This document shows positions 8,474 to 16,855 of a stretch of DNA of 64,000 nucleotides, in pieces; position 1 is the first letter of the stretch, and each line of letters starts with the position of its first letter. A program made the translations under genes and the position numbers. The DNA is taken from contig NZ_JAFIFD010000013.1 in NCBI RefSeq assembly GCF_020832205.1, positions 1 to 64,000 of the forward strand. The letters run 5' to 3'. This DNA is from Exiguobacterium sp. GTDB lineage: Bacteria > Bacillota > Bacilli > Exiguobacteriales > Exiguobacteriaceae. The notes below the pieces were generated by a model, which worked only from the letters and a program-made list of their open reading frames with translations, was not told where the DNA came from and made no database searches.

Positions 8474-10198
8474 TTACTCCGTCTCTCCTTGTCGAACGTA
8501 TTGTTCGTAGTACCAACCGCGTCGTTCCATCAGTTGGTCGTGCGTACCGCGTTCCGTGACGCGCCCGTCTTGCAAGACGAGAATCTGGTCGGCATGGGCG
8601 ACGGCGGACAATCTGTGGGCGACGATGAACGTCGTCTGTTCAGCCCGGCTCGTGCGTACCGAGTCAATGATGCGCGCTTCCGTTTTCGCATCGACCGCCG
8701 AGAGCGAGTCGTCGAGCAATAAAATTTCTGGATTTTTGAGCAAGGCACGCGCAATCGACAGACGCTGTTTCTGTCCGCCCGACAGCATGACACCTTGCTC
8801 GCCGACGACTGTATCGAGCCCGTTCTCTAAATGCTCGATGTCCGTGTCGAACGCAGCGAGTCGGATCGCCGTTTGAAGCTCGGCTTCCGTCGCCTCGTTC
8901 GACCCGAACAAGATGTTGTCACGTACCGTCTTCGAGAATAAGAGATGCTCTTGAGACACGTAACCGCTCCATCCCCGTACCGTCTCAAGTTTGATGTCTG
9001 AGATCGGCACACCGTTAATGAGAAGCGAGTCATCGATCGGATACTCACGGATCAACTGACGCAAGAGCGTCGTCTTCCCAGCTCCGGTCGGTCCGACGAT
9101 TCCAATCGTCTCGCCGCGTGAAACGTGTAAGACGATGTCCTCGAGCGAGGGACGATTCGCCCCTGGGTACTCAAACGTAAGAGATTTGAACGTGATTTTC
9201 TCCGGCGTCTCCATCTCGACGGAACCGCTCGAGACGACGTCCGGCTCTTCGTTCATCGTGGCCTCGATCCGCTCAAGGCTCGCCGTTCCACGTTGGACGA
9301 CGTTGATCAATTCCCCGAACGCATACATTGGCCAGATGAGCATCCCTAAATAAATGTTGAACGAGACGAGCTGTCCGAGCGTGATGTCATTCGTGAAAAC
9401 GAGATACGTGCCGAACGACAGGCCGATCAAATAACTGAGTCCGACGAGTAACTTGATGACCGGTTCGAACAAGACATCGATTTTAGCGACGTGCATGTTT
9501 TTCGCCATGACGTCGTCCGTGATCGTGTCGAACTTTTTCGTATCCGCCTCTTCTTGGACGAACGAGCGGACGACGCGAAGTCCTGAAATCGACTCGACGA
9601 CTTGGTCGTTCATGTCTCCGAAAGCGTCCTGTGCCGCCGTAAAGCGAGCGTGGATTTGTCGGCCGAGCTTGTTCATCGACCAAGCGAGGAGCGGCATCGG
9701 CAACAGTGCTGCGAGCGTCAGTTTCCAGTCAATGAACACTCCCATGATGGTGAGGGCGATGAGCGTCATGTTGAACGAGTCGACGAGCGTCATGACACCG
9801 AACCCCGCCGTCCGTTCCACCGCTTTCAAATCATTCGTCGCGAGCGCCATCAAATCGCCCGTGCGATGTTGCTGATAAAACCGCGGCGTCTGACGGAGCA
9901 AGTGACCGAAAAAGCGTCCCCGTAGTTTTTTCTCGAGCAAGAACGCCGTGCCGAACAGGCGAGCGATCCATAAATACGACATGACGTACGATAAGACCAT
10001 GATACTGAGCAACGACCCGACGATAACGATCAACCGTTCCGTCGTCAAACTCCCTTCGCGGATCGCATCGATTGCCTGACCGATGATCCACGGCGGAAGC
10101 ATATCGACGAACCCGGTGATGATCAGTAAGATGATGGCGATGATGTACGTCCGTTTTTGTCTTTTAATAAACCAATCCAATTGTTTAATCAGTTTCAC
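8474..10198 (-). CDS. bmrC: Heterodimeric multidrug ABC exporter subunit, BmrC/YheI type
   Basis: Half-transporter of 574 residues: membrane domain with six helices (about 15-300), then an ATPase domain with Walker A GPTGAGKTT, signature LSGGQKQR and Walker B ILLLDDSLSAVD. The Asp in place of the catalytic Glu is the usual mark of the degenerate-site partner. The start is GTG 10196-10198 with AAAGGGGG upstream. The 5' region holds a leader peptide and an intrinsic terminator (10234-10415), matching the attenuation arrangement known for Bacillus subtilis bmrBCD, where ribosome-targeting drugs induce expression. Substrates are likely structurally diverse drugs. Confidence 0.9.
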   Translation of the reverse strand: MKLIKQLDWFIKRQKRTYIIAIILLIITGFVDMLPPWIIGQAIDAIREGSLTTERLIVIVGSLLSIMVLSYVMSYLWIARLFGTAFLLEKKLRGRFFGHLLRQTPRFYQQHRTGDLMALATNDLKAVERTAGFGVMTLVDSFNMTLIALTIMGVFIDWKLTLAALLPMPLLAWSMNKLGRQIHARFTAAQDAFGDMNDQVVESISGLRVVRSFVQEEADTKKFDTITDDVMAKNMHVAKIDVLFEPVIKLLVGLSYLIGLSFGTYLVFTNDITLGQLVSFNIYLGMLIWPMYAFGELINVVQRGTASLERIEATMNEEPDVVSSGSVEMETPEKITFKSLTFEYPGANRPSLEDIVLHVSRGETIGIVGPTGAGKTTLLRQLIREYPIDDSLLINGVPISDIKLETVRGWSGYVSQEHLLFSKTVRDNILFGSNEATEAELQTAIRLAAFDTDIEHLENGLDTVVGEQGVMLSGGQKQRLSIARALLKNPEILLLDDSLSAVDAKTEARIIDSVRTSRAEQTTFIVAHRLSAVAHADQILVLQDGRVTERGTHDQLMERRGWYYEQYVRQGETE

Positions 10199-10233
10199 GA
10201 CTGATTTCCCCCTTTCGTCCTTTCAATGCACGC

Positions 10234-10283
10234 AAAAAAGCGCACCTCACCTGATTGTGCAACCAATCGGATGAAGTGCGCTT
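10234..10283 (-). terminator. Attenuator terminator in front of bmrC
   Basis: On the minus strand two 20-base arms (10238-10257 and 10264-10283) pair with one mismatch and are followed directly by TTTTTT (10234-10239). It lies 35 bases before the bmrC start and about 60 bases after the leader peptide stop, so it would stop transcription unless antitermination occurs. The 8-base segment ACTTCATC in the 5' arm is complementary to GATGAAGT at the leader start codons (10406-10413), a possible antiterminator pairing. Confidence 0.85.
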
Positions 10284-10343
10284 GACAGTCTTCAGTCTTT
10301 TGCATGGTCAGGGAAAGGACACTACCCCTATCCAGCTGCCCGT

Positions 10344-10415
10344 TTAAGCAGTCAAATAAGAGTAGCCATATGATGTTGTGTGTGTGCGTTGTAGTGTTGT
10401 GATGTACTTCATCAT
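10344..10415 (-). CDS. Leader peptide controlling bmrCD-rtcB (23 aa)
   Basis: Short ORF starting with a double ATG (10410-10415) behind GAGAGGAG at a good distance, ending TAA at 10344-10346. The peptide is MMKYITTLQR, then Thr/His-rich RTHTTSYGYSYLTA, with three Tyr codons in the second half. Its stop is followed by a small hairpin (CTGC/GCAG) and then the strong terminator before bmrC. The arrangement equals the ribosome-mediated attenuator of Bacillus bmrB, although that leader is longer (about 54 aa). I infer that drug-stalled ribosomes on this ORF change RNA folding and let transcription proceed. It was too short for routine gene calling. Confidence 0.75.
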   Translation of the reverse strand: MMKYITTLQRTHTTSYGYSYLTA

Positions 10416-10478
10416 GCTGGCTCCTCTCGTTTCATAGTTTTAAAATCTACTAAAACCTTAGCAGACTGTTCAGAAAAT

Positions 10479-10484
10479 TGTCAA
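10479..10484 (-). promoter_or_regulatory. Probable -35 element of the bmr leader transcript
   Basis: A perfect TTGACA on the minus strand. The best -10 at 18 bases distance (TAAGGT, 10455-10460) is weak, so the exact start of transcription is uncertain. The whole 316-base gap 10199-10514 is taken up by this promoter, the leader peptide and the attenuator. Confidence 0.4.
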
Positions 10485-10514
10485 TATTATTTTGTAAAGA
10501 TTTTGTAATTTCTT

Positions 10515-12155
10515 TTAGTTCATGAAGAATGTCGCAAGGATGACACCGACAATCCCTGTCGCCGTGACGTAATAAATCATCGGCATGAGCGTGTAGCGGA
10601 TAATCGTTCCTTCTTTTCCGAGGAGACCTGCGACCGAGGCGACGGCGACAACGTTCAAGACGCAAATCATGTTCCCGGCGTTCGCCCCTGCCATCTGCAT
10701 CGACAAGGCGAGCGTCTCGCTCATTCCGACCGAATCAGCGACACTCGTCGTCAAGCTCGAGAACATCATGTTCGAGAACGTGGCCGATCCAGACACGAAC
10801 GATCCGAGCGCCCCGATCCACGGTGCAACGATCGGCCAGACGCCGCCGAACGTATCGGCTGCTGCTGTCGCGAGTTCGACCGGCATCGACGCAAGACCGG
10901 CTCCGCCGTTCTCCGAGTGGATGAAGATACGAACCATCGGTACCGACGCTGCGAGTGTGATCAGCGTTCCACCGATTCCGAGCGTCGTCGATTTGAACAC
11001 CGACGCCACTTGTGACCAGCTCATGTTGTGCAAGAAGAACGTCGCAATCATCGTCAAGATGAACATGAAGCCTGGTGAGTAGAACGGTTCCCATGACGTT
11101 GAGATGCCTGTCACTCCTAAAATATCAGGGAGGTTGATGCGGACGCTTCGCGTCAATTCGTTCAAGAACGGTACCGTCCGTGTCAAGATGAGGAAAATCG
11201 TCAAAATCAAGTACGGCGCCCAAGCTTTCCACTGTGGAAGTTCGCGCTTCCCTGTCTTGACGGTCGGCTGTTCTAGCGGCTCGTCAAGCTCATCGACATA
11301 ACCGTCAAACGTCCATACACGCTTCGGCATCAGGATGCCTTTTTTCGCCATGGCGACCAAGATGACGAGGCCCGTCAAGCCTCCGAGCATACCACCAAAC
11401 TCAAAGCCAAGGACGAGCGTCCACAAATAGGCCGGTACGCTATAGACGAGTGCTGCGACAAGCGCGATCGGCAATACTTCGAATGCCGGTTTCACTGATT
11501 TTGCTTTACTGAAGAAGCGCGTCAGCATCAAAATCAAGATGAACGGGATGAATAGCCCGACGGCCATGTCAATAAGTACCGTCTGCAAGACCACACTCGT
11601 CAAAAATTCGATTGCCTCAGGCTGGCTCACGTCGAGCGAGAGACCGTTCCCGATTCCGATCAAAGCTGGCGTCCCGACCGCACCGAACGTTACGGCTGAT
11701 ACATCGGCCGACAAGGCGATGACGACGGCCGCAATCGGCGGAAAGCCGAGCGCGATGAGAAGCGGAGCCGCGACCGTGGCCGGCGTCCCGAATCCTGATG
11801 CCCCTTCAATGAACGAAACGAACAGCCAACCGACGATGAGCACTTGGATTCGCGGGTCCGGGGTGATCGTGACGAAGCCGGAACGGATGGCGTTCATTCC
11901 GCCGCCTTCCCGCATCGTATTCATCATTCCAATCGCACCGTACACGATCCAAGCGGCCGTGATGGCGATGACAAGTCCTTGTAAAATTGCTGCCGTGATT
12001 TGTGTGACATCTAGCTGCCACACGAAGAAAGCGAGAAGTGCTGTTAACACGAGCGAGAGCGGCATCGCAACCGATGCCGGTAAACGCATAATGACCAATA
12101 AGACGAGCACGGCCACAATCGGCATCAGTGCTGTAATCCATTCGAAAATCGTCAA
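10515..12155 (-). CDS. lctP: L-lactate permease (LctP family)
   Basis: Integral membrane protein of 546 residues with about 12-14 hydrophobic segments. The conserved family stretch [17 protein letters not shown] (about residues 114-130) and [16 protein letters not shown] are clear. It moves lactate, probably by proton symport. The start is TTG 12153-12155 ([12 protein letters not shown]) with AAGGTGG 8 bases upstream; no closer ATG is available. The gene follows recX by 49 bases on the same strand without a clear terminator between. The role fits the mixed-acid metabolism suggested by pflBA in this window. Confidence 0.93.
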   Translation of the reverse strand: MTIFEWITALMPIVAVLVLLVIMRLPASVAMPLSLVLTALLAFFVWQLDVTQITAAILQGLVIAITAAWIVYGAIGMMNTMREGGGMNAIRSGFVTITPDPRIQVLIVGWLFVSFIEGASGFGTPATVAAPLLIALGFPPIAAVVIALSADVSAVTFGAVGTPALIGIGNGLSLDVSQPEAIEFLTSVVLQTVLIDMAVGLFIPFILILMLTRFFSKAKSVKPAFEVLPIALVAALVYSVPAYLWTLVLGFEFGGMLGGLTGLVILVAMAKKGILMPKRVWTFDGYVDELDEPLEQPTVKTGKRELPQWKAWAPYLILTIFLILTRTVPFLNELTRSVRINLPDILGVTGISTSWEPFYSPGFMFILTMIATFFLHNMSWSQVASVFKSTTLGIGGTLITLAASVPMVRIFIHSENGGAGLASMPVELATAAADTFGGVWPIVAPWIGALGSFVSGSATFSNMMFSSLTTSVADSVGMSETLALSMQMAGANAGNMICVLNVVAVASVAGLLGKEGTIIRYTLMPMIYYVTATGIVGVILATFFMN

Positions 12156-12204
12156 TGTAGACCCACCTTTTCAGATTTATCCCCTACCGTAAACCGATGT
12201 CCCA

Positions 12205-13017
12205 TTACGATTGTTCTTCCGCGAGCCTTTCTAAGGCACGTTCGATCACATCGTACGGAAACCCTTTGCGCCGAAGCTGCATCTTCATGCGCTGTTTCCG
12301 TTCAAACGCATCGTAACTGCTATACTTCCGATTCAACTTTTCGGCTTGTGTCAGACAGGCCGCAAGCTCGACGTCCTCATCCTCGTTTTCCCAAAACGTA
12401 TGAATCGCCTCTGAAATGATATCAAACGTGAAACCCCTTTGCATTAGGGTTTGTTGAATTCTTTGTTGCACTTCTGTGGCAGAACGGCGATTTGTTTCCA
12501 TTTGTTTCCTTTTCACGAACTTTCCGGCCTTTTCGAGCTGGTCTTCGTGTGAAATCGATGCGATGACGTCTTCAATCGTGTTCGGGTCGATCCGAAGCTG
12601 CGTCAGTTCGCGCTTGATTTTGATCGGTCCGCTCGGGCTCGTGTTGAACTTCGTTTGAACATACGCTTTGGCGAACTCGGCATCGTTCAAGTAGCGTTGT
12701 TCTTTTAACCGTTCGATGACATGTTTGATAGCGGACTCGCTTACTTCTTTCTTCATCAAATAGTCATGCACCTCTGAAACGGAACGCATTCGGTACGACA
12801 AATAGTTGACGGCTGCTTTATATGCTTTCTGTTGTTCTTCTGCCTCGAGGACGTCACGAACAAAATTGTCTTCGAGCTCCATGCCTCGTGTCAATCCGTA
12901 TTTGATGAAGACATCGACATCGATGGCAAAGGCGAACTCTTCCCGCCCCTCTTTCTCGACAAAGACGTTCAAGCGGTCTTTGTTCTTCTGTTGCGTCGTA
13001 AATTTAGCAATTTTCAC
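12205..13017 (-). CDS. recX: Regulatory protein RecX
   Basis: Modulator of the RecA recombinase. The 270 residues carry the three-helix repeats of RecX: AVNYLSYRMRSVSEVHDYLM, then LKEQRYLNDAEFAKAYV, then a C-terminal repeat ending GFPYDVIERALERL. The start is GTG 13015-13017 with AAGGAGG at a good distance. It is divergent from yfhF (156-base gap), the same neighbourhood as in Bacillus. The family normally binds within the RecA filament groove and limits or modulates its activity. Confidence 0.93.
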   Translation of the reverse strand: MKIAKFTTQQKNKDRLNVFVEKEGREEFAFAIDVDVFIKYGLTRGMELEDNFVRDVLEAEEQQKAYKAAVNYLSYRMRSVSEVHDYLMKKEVSESAIKHVIERLKEQRYLNDAEFAKAYVQTKFNTSPSGPIKIKRELTQLRIDPNTIEDVIASISHEDQLEKAGKFVKRKQMETNRRSATEVQQRIQQTLMQRGFTFDIISEAIHTFWENEDEDVELAACLTQAEKLNRKYSSYDAFERKQRMKMQLRRKGFPYDVIERALERLAEEQS

Positions 13018-13173
13018 AAAAACCCTCCTTTTCCTAGTTCTAACATATCACGTTCCCCGTTCGAGAAGGATTTTTGATAAGTTAGAAGAAAGGGTATTCA
13101 CTACTACGAACGGTCCGCTTTATGGGACTCATACCCGTTTTGAAATCGCTTCAATATACTGGAGGGAGACTTT

Positions 13174-14082
13174 ATGAAAATTGCAATCACCGGCGGGACC
13201 GGGCTCATTGGCCGCCCGCTCGTCCGTGCGCTCGCCGAAGCCGGCCACCAAGTCGTCGTCTTGACGCGTAATCCGCGCCCGCGGCAAGGGGGCATCTCCT
13301 TTGTCGAATGGTTGACACCAGACAGTCATCCCGAAACCGCACTCCAAGACGTGGACGCGTTCATCCATTTGGCAGGCGCCTCGATCAACGATGGACGATG
13401 GACGCATAAACAAAAGCAAGCCATCCTCCAAAGTCGAATCGACGGCACGAAAGAAGTCGTCCGGATCATTAAAAATATGAAACGAAAACCAAGCGTCGTC
13501 ATTAGCGGCTCGGCGATTGGGATTTACGGAGAAGATCGGTCGATCACTTACTCAGAGTCGACACCGCTTCCGGATCGGACAAACTTCTTAGGGAACGTTT
13601 GCGTCTTGTGGGAACAAGAGGCCGACCCGATCAAAGACATGGGCATCCGGCTCGTCTTGATGCGGACAGGCGTCGTCTTGTCCAATGACGGCGGTGCTTT
13701 CCCGCTCATGAAGTTGCCATACACGTTCGGCGCAGGCGGCCGAATCGGATCTGGGGAGCAATGGGTCCCGTGGATTCATTTAGACGACCTCGTCCGGCTC
13801 TTCGTCCATATCATCGAGACTGACACGATTGAAGGGCCTGTCAACGGGACTGCGCCGACCCCGGTCACGATGGACGAGTTCGGACAGACGATCGCCCGCG
13901 TCATGCACCGCCCCCATTGGTTCCCCGCCCCGGCCCCGCTCATGAAGGTCGCCCTCGGTGAAAAGAGTGTCATCGTCTTAGAAGGGGCGAAAGTCGTCCC
14001 GACGAAAGCGCTCAACCATGGGTTCAAGTTCCGCTATGAGACGCTCGAGCCTGCGCTAAAACAACTGTTACATTTAACTTGA
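13174..14082 (+). CDS. yfhF: TIGR01777-type NAD(P)-binding epimerase, YfhF
   Basis: Short-chain dehydrogenase-like protein of 302 residues. The N-terminus is a Rossmann nucleotide-binding motif, ITGGTGLIGRPLVRAL (residues 4-19), followed by HLAGASINDGRWT and SRIDGTKEVV, which are hallmarks of the TIGR01777 family. The C-terminal domain includes NGTAPTPVTMDEF. Its substrate is unknown. The ribosome binding site is GGAGGGAG, 6 bases before the ATG. It is followed 16 bases later by the amidohydrolase gene, so the two likely share a transcript, and is divergent from recX as in Bacillus. Confidence 0.88.
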   Translation: MKIAITGGTGLIGRPLVRALAEAGHQVVVLTRNPRPRQGGISFVEWLTPDSHPETALQDVDAFIHLAGASINDGRWTHKQKQAILQSRIDGTKEVVRIIKNMKRKPSVVISGSAIGIYGEDRSITYSESTPLPDRTNFLGNVCVLWEQEADPIKDMGIRLVLMRTGVVLSNDGGAFPLMKLPYTFGAGGRIGSGEQWVPWIHLDDLVRLFVHIIETDTIEGPVNGTAPTPVTMDEFGQTIARVMHRPHWFPAPAPLMKVALGEKSVIVLEGAKVVPTKALNHGFKFRYETLEPALKQLLHLT

Positions 14083-14098
14083 GGAGGACATACGACAC

Positions 14099-15253
14099 GT
14101 GAGTAATTTGTTAATTCGCAACGCCCATATTTATCCGATCACCGCCCCCCATTTTTACGGAGACCTTCGCGTCCGCGATGGGAAAATCGTGGAGATGGCT
14201 GAACTGCTCGACCCGATGGACGGCGAGAGCGTCGTCGAGGCGGAAGGCAACTTCTTGTTTCCAGGGTTTATCGACGCCCATACACACCTCGGTCTGTATG
14301 ATGAAGGGACCGGTTCAGTCGGTAACGATGCCAATGAAACGGTCGAAGCAATGACACCACACGCCCGTGCCATCGACGGCGTCTATCCGCTTGACGAAGG
14401 TTTCCAGGAGGCGCTCATGGCCGGCGTAACAGCCGTCCAAGTCATGCCCGGCAGCATGAACGTCATCGGCGGTGTCACGAGCGTCATCAAGACGCACGGA
14501 CGTTTCATCGAAGATATGATTCTCCGACGCTACGCTGGTCTCAAGATGGCTCTCGGTGAAAACCCGAAGCGCATTCACAGTATGGGGAAAACGGGAGATT
14601 TAACGAGGATGGGGATTATGGGTCTTCTCCGCGAGGCGTTCCGTACCGTCGACTCGACGAAGACGATTGGCACGTTCGGCAGCCAGATGATCCAGCTTGC
14701 TCTCGACCGGAAGATGCCGGTCCGCGTCCATGCCCACCGTGCCGACGATATTTTATCGGTCGTGCGTTTCGCCGCAGAGTTCGATCTCGACTACCGCATC
14801 GAGCATTGCACAGAAGGTCACTTAGTCGCCGAGAAGTTACGCGAACTCGGCGTGAAACACGTCACCGTCGGGCCGACGTTCACCCGAAAATCAAAAATCG
14901 AGCTTCAAAACAAGACATGGGAGACGTATCGCATCTTACATGAGCACGGCATGATCGTATCGATCACGACCGACCACCCGTACACCCCGGTCCAATACTT
15001 GAATCTATGTGCCGGACTCGCTGCGCGTGAAGGTTTGCCGGTCGATGTCGCCCTCCGTGCCATCACGATTCACCCGGCCGAGTCGCTCGGTGTCGCAGAC
15101 CGGGTTGGGTCGCTTGAAGTCGGGAAAGATGCCGACCTCGTGCTCTGGAGTCACTTCCCGCTCGACTATATGTCAAAGCCGATTATGACGATCGTCGATG
15201 GTCAAATCGTCTACGCGACAGAGCGTGCTAGAACGCATCATGAGATGGACTAA
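14099..15253 (+). CDS. Metal-dependent amidohydrolase, imidazolonepropionase-like
   Basis: Hydrolase of 384 residues. The beta-sandwich start (LIRNAHIYPITAP) leads into the metal-binding FIDAHTHLG (about residues 58-66). Later conserved points are VHAHR (about 208), EHCTEGH (about 234), and TTDHP with the catalytic Asp (about 296). The C-terminal ADRVGSLEVGKDADLVLW is typical of cyclic-amide hydrolases. The start is GTG 14099-14101 behind GAGGAGG. The exact substrate cannot be told from sequence; a cyclic amide or peptide is likely. It probably shares an operon with yfhF. Confidence 0.8.
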   Translation: MSNLLIRNAHIYPITAPHFYGDLRVRDGKIVEMAELLDPMDGESVVEAEGNFLFPGFIDAHTHLGLYDEGTGSVGNDANETVEAMTPHARAIDGVYPLDEGFQEALMAGVTAVQVMPGSMNVIGGVTSVIKTHGRFIEDMILRRYAGLKMALGENPKRIHSMGKTGDLTRMGIMGLLREAFRTVDSTKTIGTFGSQMIQLALDRKMPVRVHAHRADDILSVVRFAAEFDLDYRIEHCTEGHLVAEKLRELGVKHVTVGPTFTRKSKIELQNKTWETYRILHEHGMIVSITTDHPYTPVQYLNLCAGLAAREGLPVDVALRAITIHPAESLGVADRVGSLEVGKDADLVLWSHFPLDYMSKPIMTIVDGQIVYATERARTHHEMD

Positions 15254-15430
15254 TTTTCATTATTTTTCATAAGCGTTTTTACGTATAATTTACTTGCATT
15301 TTTAAAAATTCTATATAAAATTATCTTGTAACTTCATAAAGCAACCAAGGCGGTTCGAACAGCGAAGCCAGAAGTATGCTTTCGTTACGACTATTCTTCA
15401 GCGGTCTGAAATAGGAGGAGGAATGTAAAG

Positions 15431-15997
15431 GTGCTCAAATTTCGTGAGCTCACCGACTGCGCGGAGTTGTTCGAACTGATGCAACACCCAGATGTCTTTC
15501 CGTATGTCCGTCAAAAGACGGTCCACTTTGACGAGTTTTTATTTAGCACGAAGCAAATTATCGAGCTAGAAGAGCAAGGAAACATCATCTCACGCACCAT
15601 CACGAACGAGTTTGGTACCCCAATCGGGACGATCAGCTTGTTCGATGTGGAGTCCGGCTACGGATTCCTCGGTACGTGGCTTGGCAAACCGTATCACGGG
15701 AAAGGTTACAATCAAGTCGCGAAAGAAACGTTCTTCTCCGAACTGTTCTTCGAGCTTGATATTGAAAGTGTGTTTTTGAAAATCCGGAAATCGAACGAGC
15801 GTTCCATCGCCGCGGCCGAGAAATTGCCGTACGCGTTTTGCGCCAATGATATTCGCTCGGAGCTTTTAGCCGAAATCAATCAAGGGGAAGTCGAATACGT
15901 ATTGTACGAAGTGTCGAAGTCGAGTTTCCAACTCTATTTGCACTCGCTTCATGCGCCTGAATTCGACCATACGTACGAGGCCCAACTCGAAGCATAA
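15431..15997 (+). CDS. GNAT-family N-acetyltransferase
   Basis: Protein of 188 residues resembling RimJ/RimL-type acetyltransferases: the acetyl-CoA region appears as GTWLGKPYHGKGYNQVAKE (about residues 90-108), with the following KIRKSNERSIAAAEKL helix that closes the fold. The start is GTG 15431-15433 with GGAGGAGG upstream. The 177-base region upstream is AT-rich with a TATAAT (15284-15289) and a longish leader without an obvious ORF. Acceptor substrate is unknown. Confidence 0.75.
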   Translation: MLKFRELTDCAELFELMQHPDVFPYVRQKTVHFDEFLFSTKQIIELEEQGNIISRTITNEFGTPIGTISLFDVESGYGFLGTWLGKPYHGKGYNQVAKETFFSELFFELDIESVFLKIRKSNERSIAAAEKLPYAFCANDIRSELLAEINQGEVEYVLYEVSKSSFQLYLHSLHAPEFDHTYEAQLEA

Positions 15998-16026
15998 GCC
16001 AATTCTGACAAAGAATTGGCTTTTTT
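15998..16026 (+). terminator. Terminator of the acetyltransferase gene
   Basis: Perfect 9-bp stem (GCCAATTCT and complement) followed by TTTTTT, directly after the stop codon. Confidence 0.85.
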
Positions 16027-16165
16027 GTGGCGTTTTTGTGTGGATTGCGTGAGGACAACTTTACGCCAATGAATATTTCTGTTCTAATTCGAAGAGATAG
16101 GTATGATAGAAGTATGAGGGATTTGTCACATGCCCTGTTAACTGTTTTGTAAAGGAGAATGAATC

Positions 16166-16855
16166 ATGTCAGAACCAGTGTTTCGTATCTTAGTTACCGA
16201 TGATGAAGAACAAATGCGGGATTTGCTCGTTTCGAATTTAGAAAAGGAAGGCTACGAGACGGTCACCGCGACAAACGGTCTCGAAGCGATCGAACTTTTA
16301 AAAGCACAGCCGTTTCATCTCGTCCTCCTCGATGTCATGATGCCGGAACTCGATGGTCTCACGGCATGCATGCGCATTCGTGAGTTCTCAAACGTCCCGA
16401 TCATCATGCTCACCGCACGTTCGGAAGAACTCGACCGGATCCACGGCTTGAAAATCGGTGCGGATGACTACATCACCAAGCCGTTCAGCCCACGCGAGTT
16501 GCTCGCCCGTATTGAAGCGACGCTTCGCCGGACGCACAACTTCTCGAAAGAACAAGAAGCGACGTTCGACGTCGGCGTGTTATCCATCGACATTGAAGGC
16601 CGGGCCGTCAGCGTCAAAGGAAAAACGGTCAACTTGACTCGAAAAGAGTTTGACCTGCTTTACTTGTTCATCACGAACGAAGATAAAGTGTTCTCTCGGG
16701 AACAACTGCTCGACCAGATTTGGGGGACCGAGTACCACGGCAACCTCCGGACGGTCGATACGCACATTAAAACGCTTCGTCTCAAACTCGGAGAAGCGGG
16801 CGGCTATATTCAAACAGTCTGGGGGATCGGCTATAAGTTCGAGGCGAACGTATGA
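16166..16855 (+). CDS. OmpR/PhoB-family response regulator
   Basis: Two-component regulator of 229 residues. The receiver domain (1-120) has the acidic pair DD at 12-13, phosphoacceptor Asp56 in LLDVMMPELDG and Lys in DYITKPFSP. The winged-helix DNA-binding domain (about 130-229) shows LTRKEFDLLYLF and VDTHIKTLRLKL. ATG is preceded by AAAGGAGA. Its stop overlaps the sensor kinase start by 4 bases. The pair resembles ResDE/YycFG-size systems in Bacillales, but its stimulus cannot be deduced, so no name is given. Confidence 0.9.
   Translation: MSEPVFRILVTDDEEQMRDLLVSNLEKEGYETVTATNGLEAIELLKAQPFHLVLLDVMMPELDGLTACMRIREFSNVPIIMLTARSEELDRIHGLKIGADDYITKPFSPRELLARIEATLRRTHNFSKEQEATFDVGVLSIDIEGRAVSVKGKTVNLTRKEFDLLYLFITNEDKVFSREQLLDQIWGTEYHGNLRTVDTHIKTLRLKLGEAGGYIQTVWGIGYKFEANV

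Noticed and set aside
5014-10274. Many plus-strand frames over the bmr-rtcB operon
   Set aside because: All are antisense to clear genes and have Arg/Ser/Thr-rich translations without motifs.
15254-15430. tRNA or T-box in the leader before the acetyltransferase
   Set aside because: A GGTTCGAA-like string occurs (cggttcgaac), but no acceptor stem, anticodon arm or T-box bulge sequence could be built around it.
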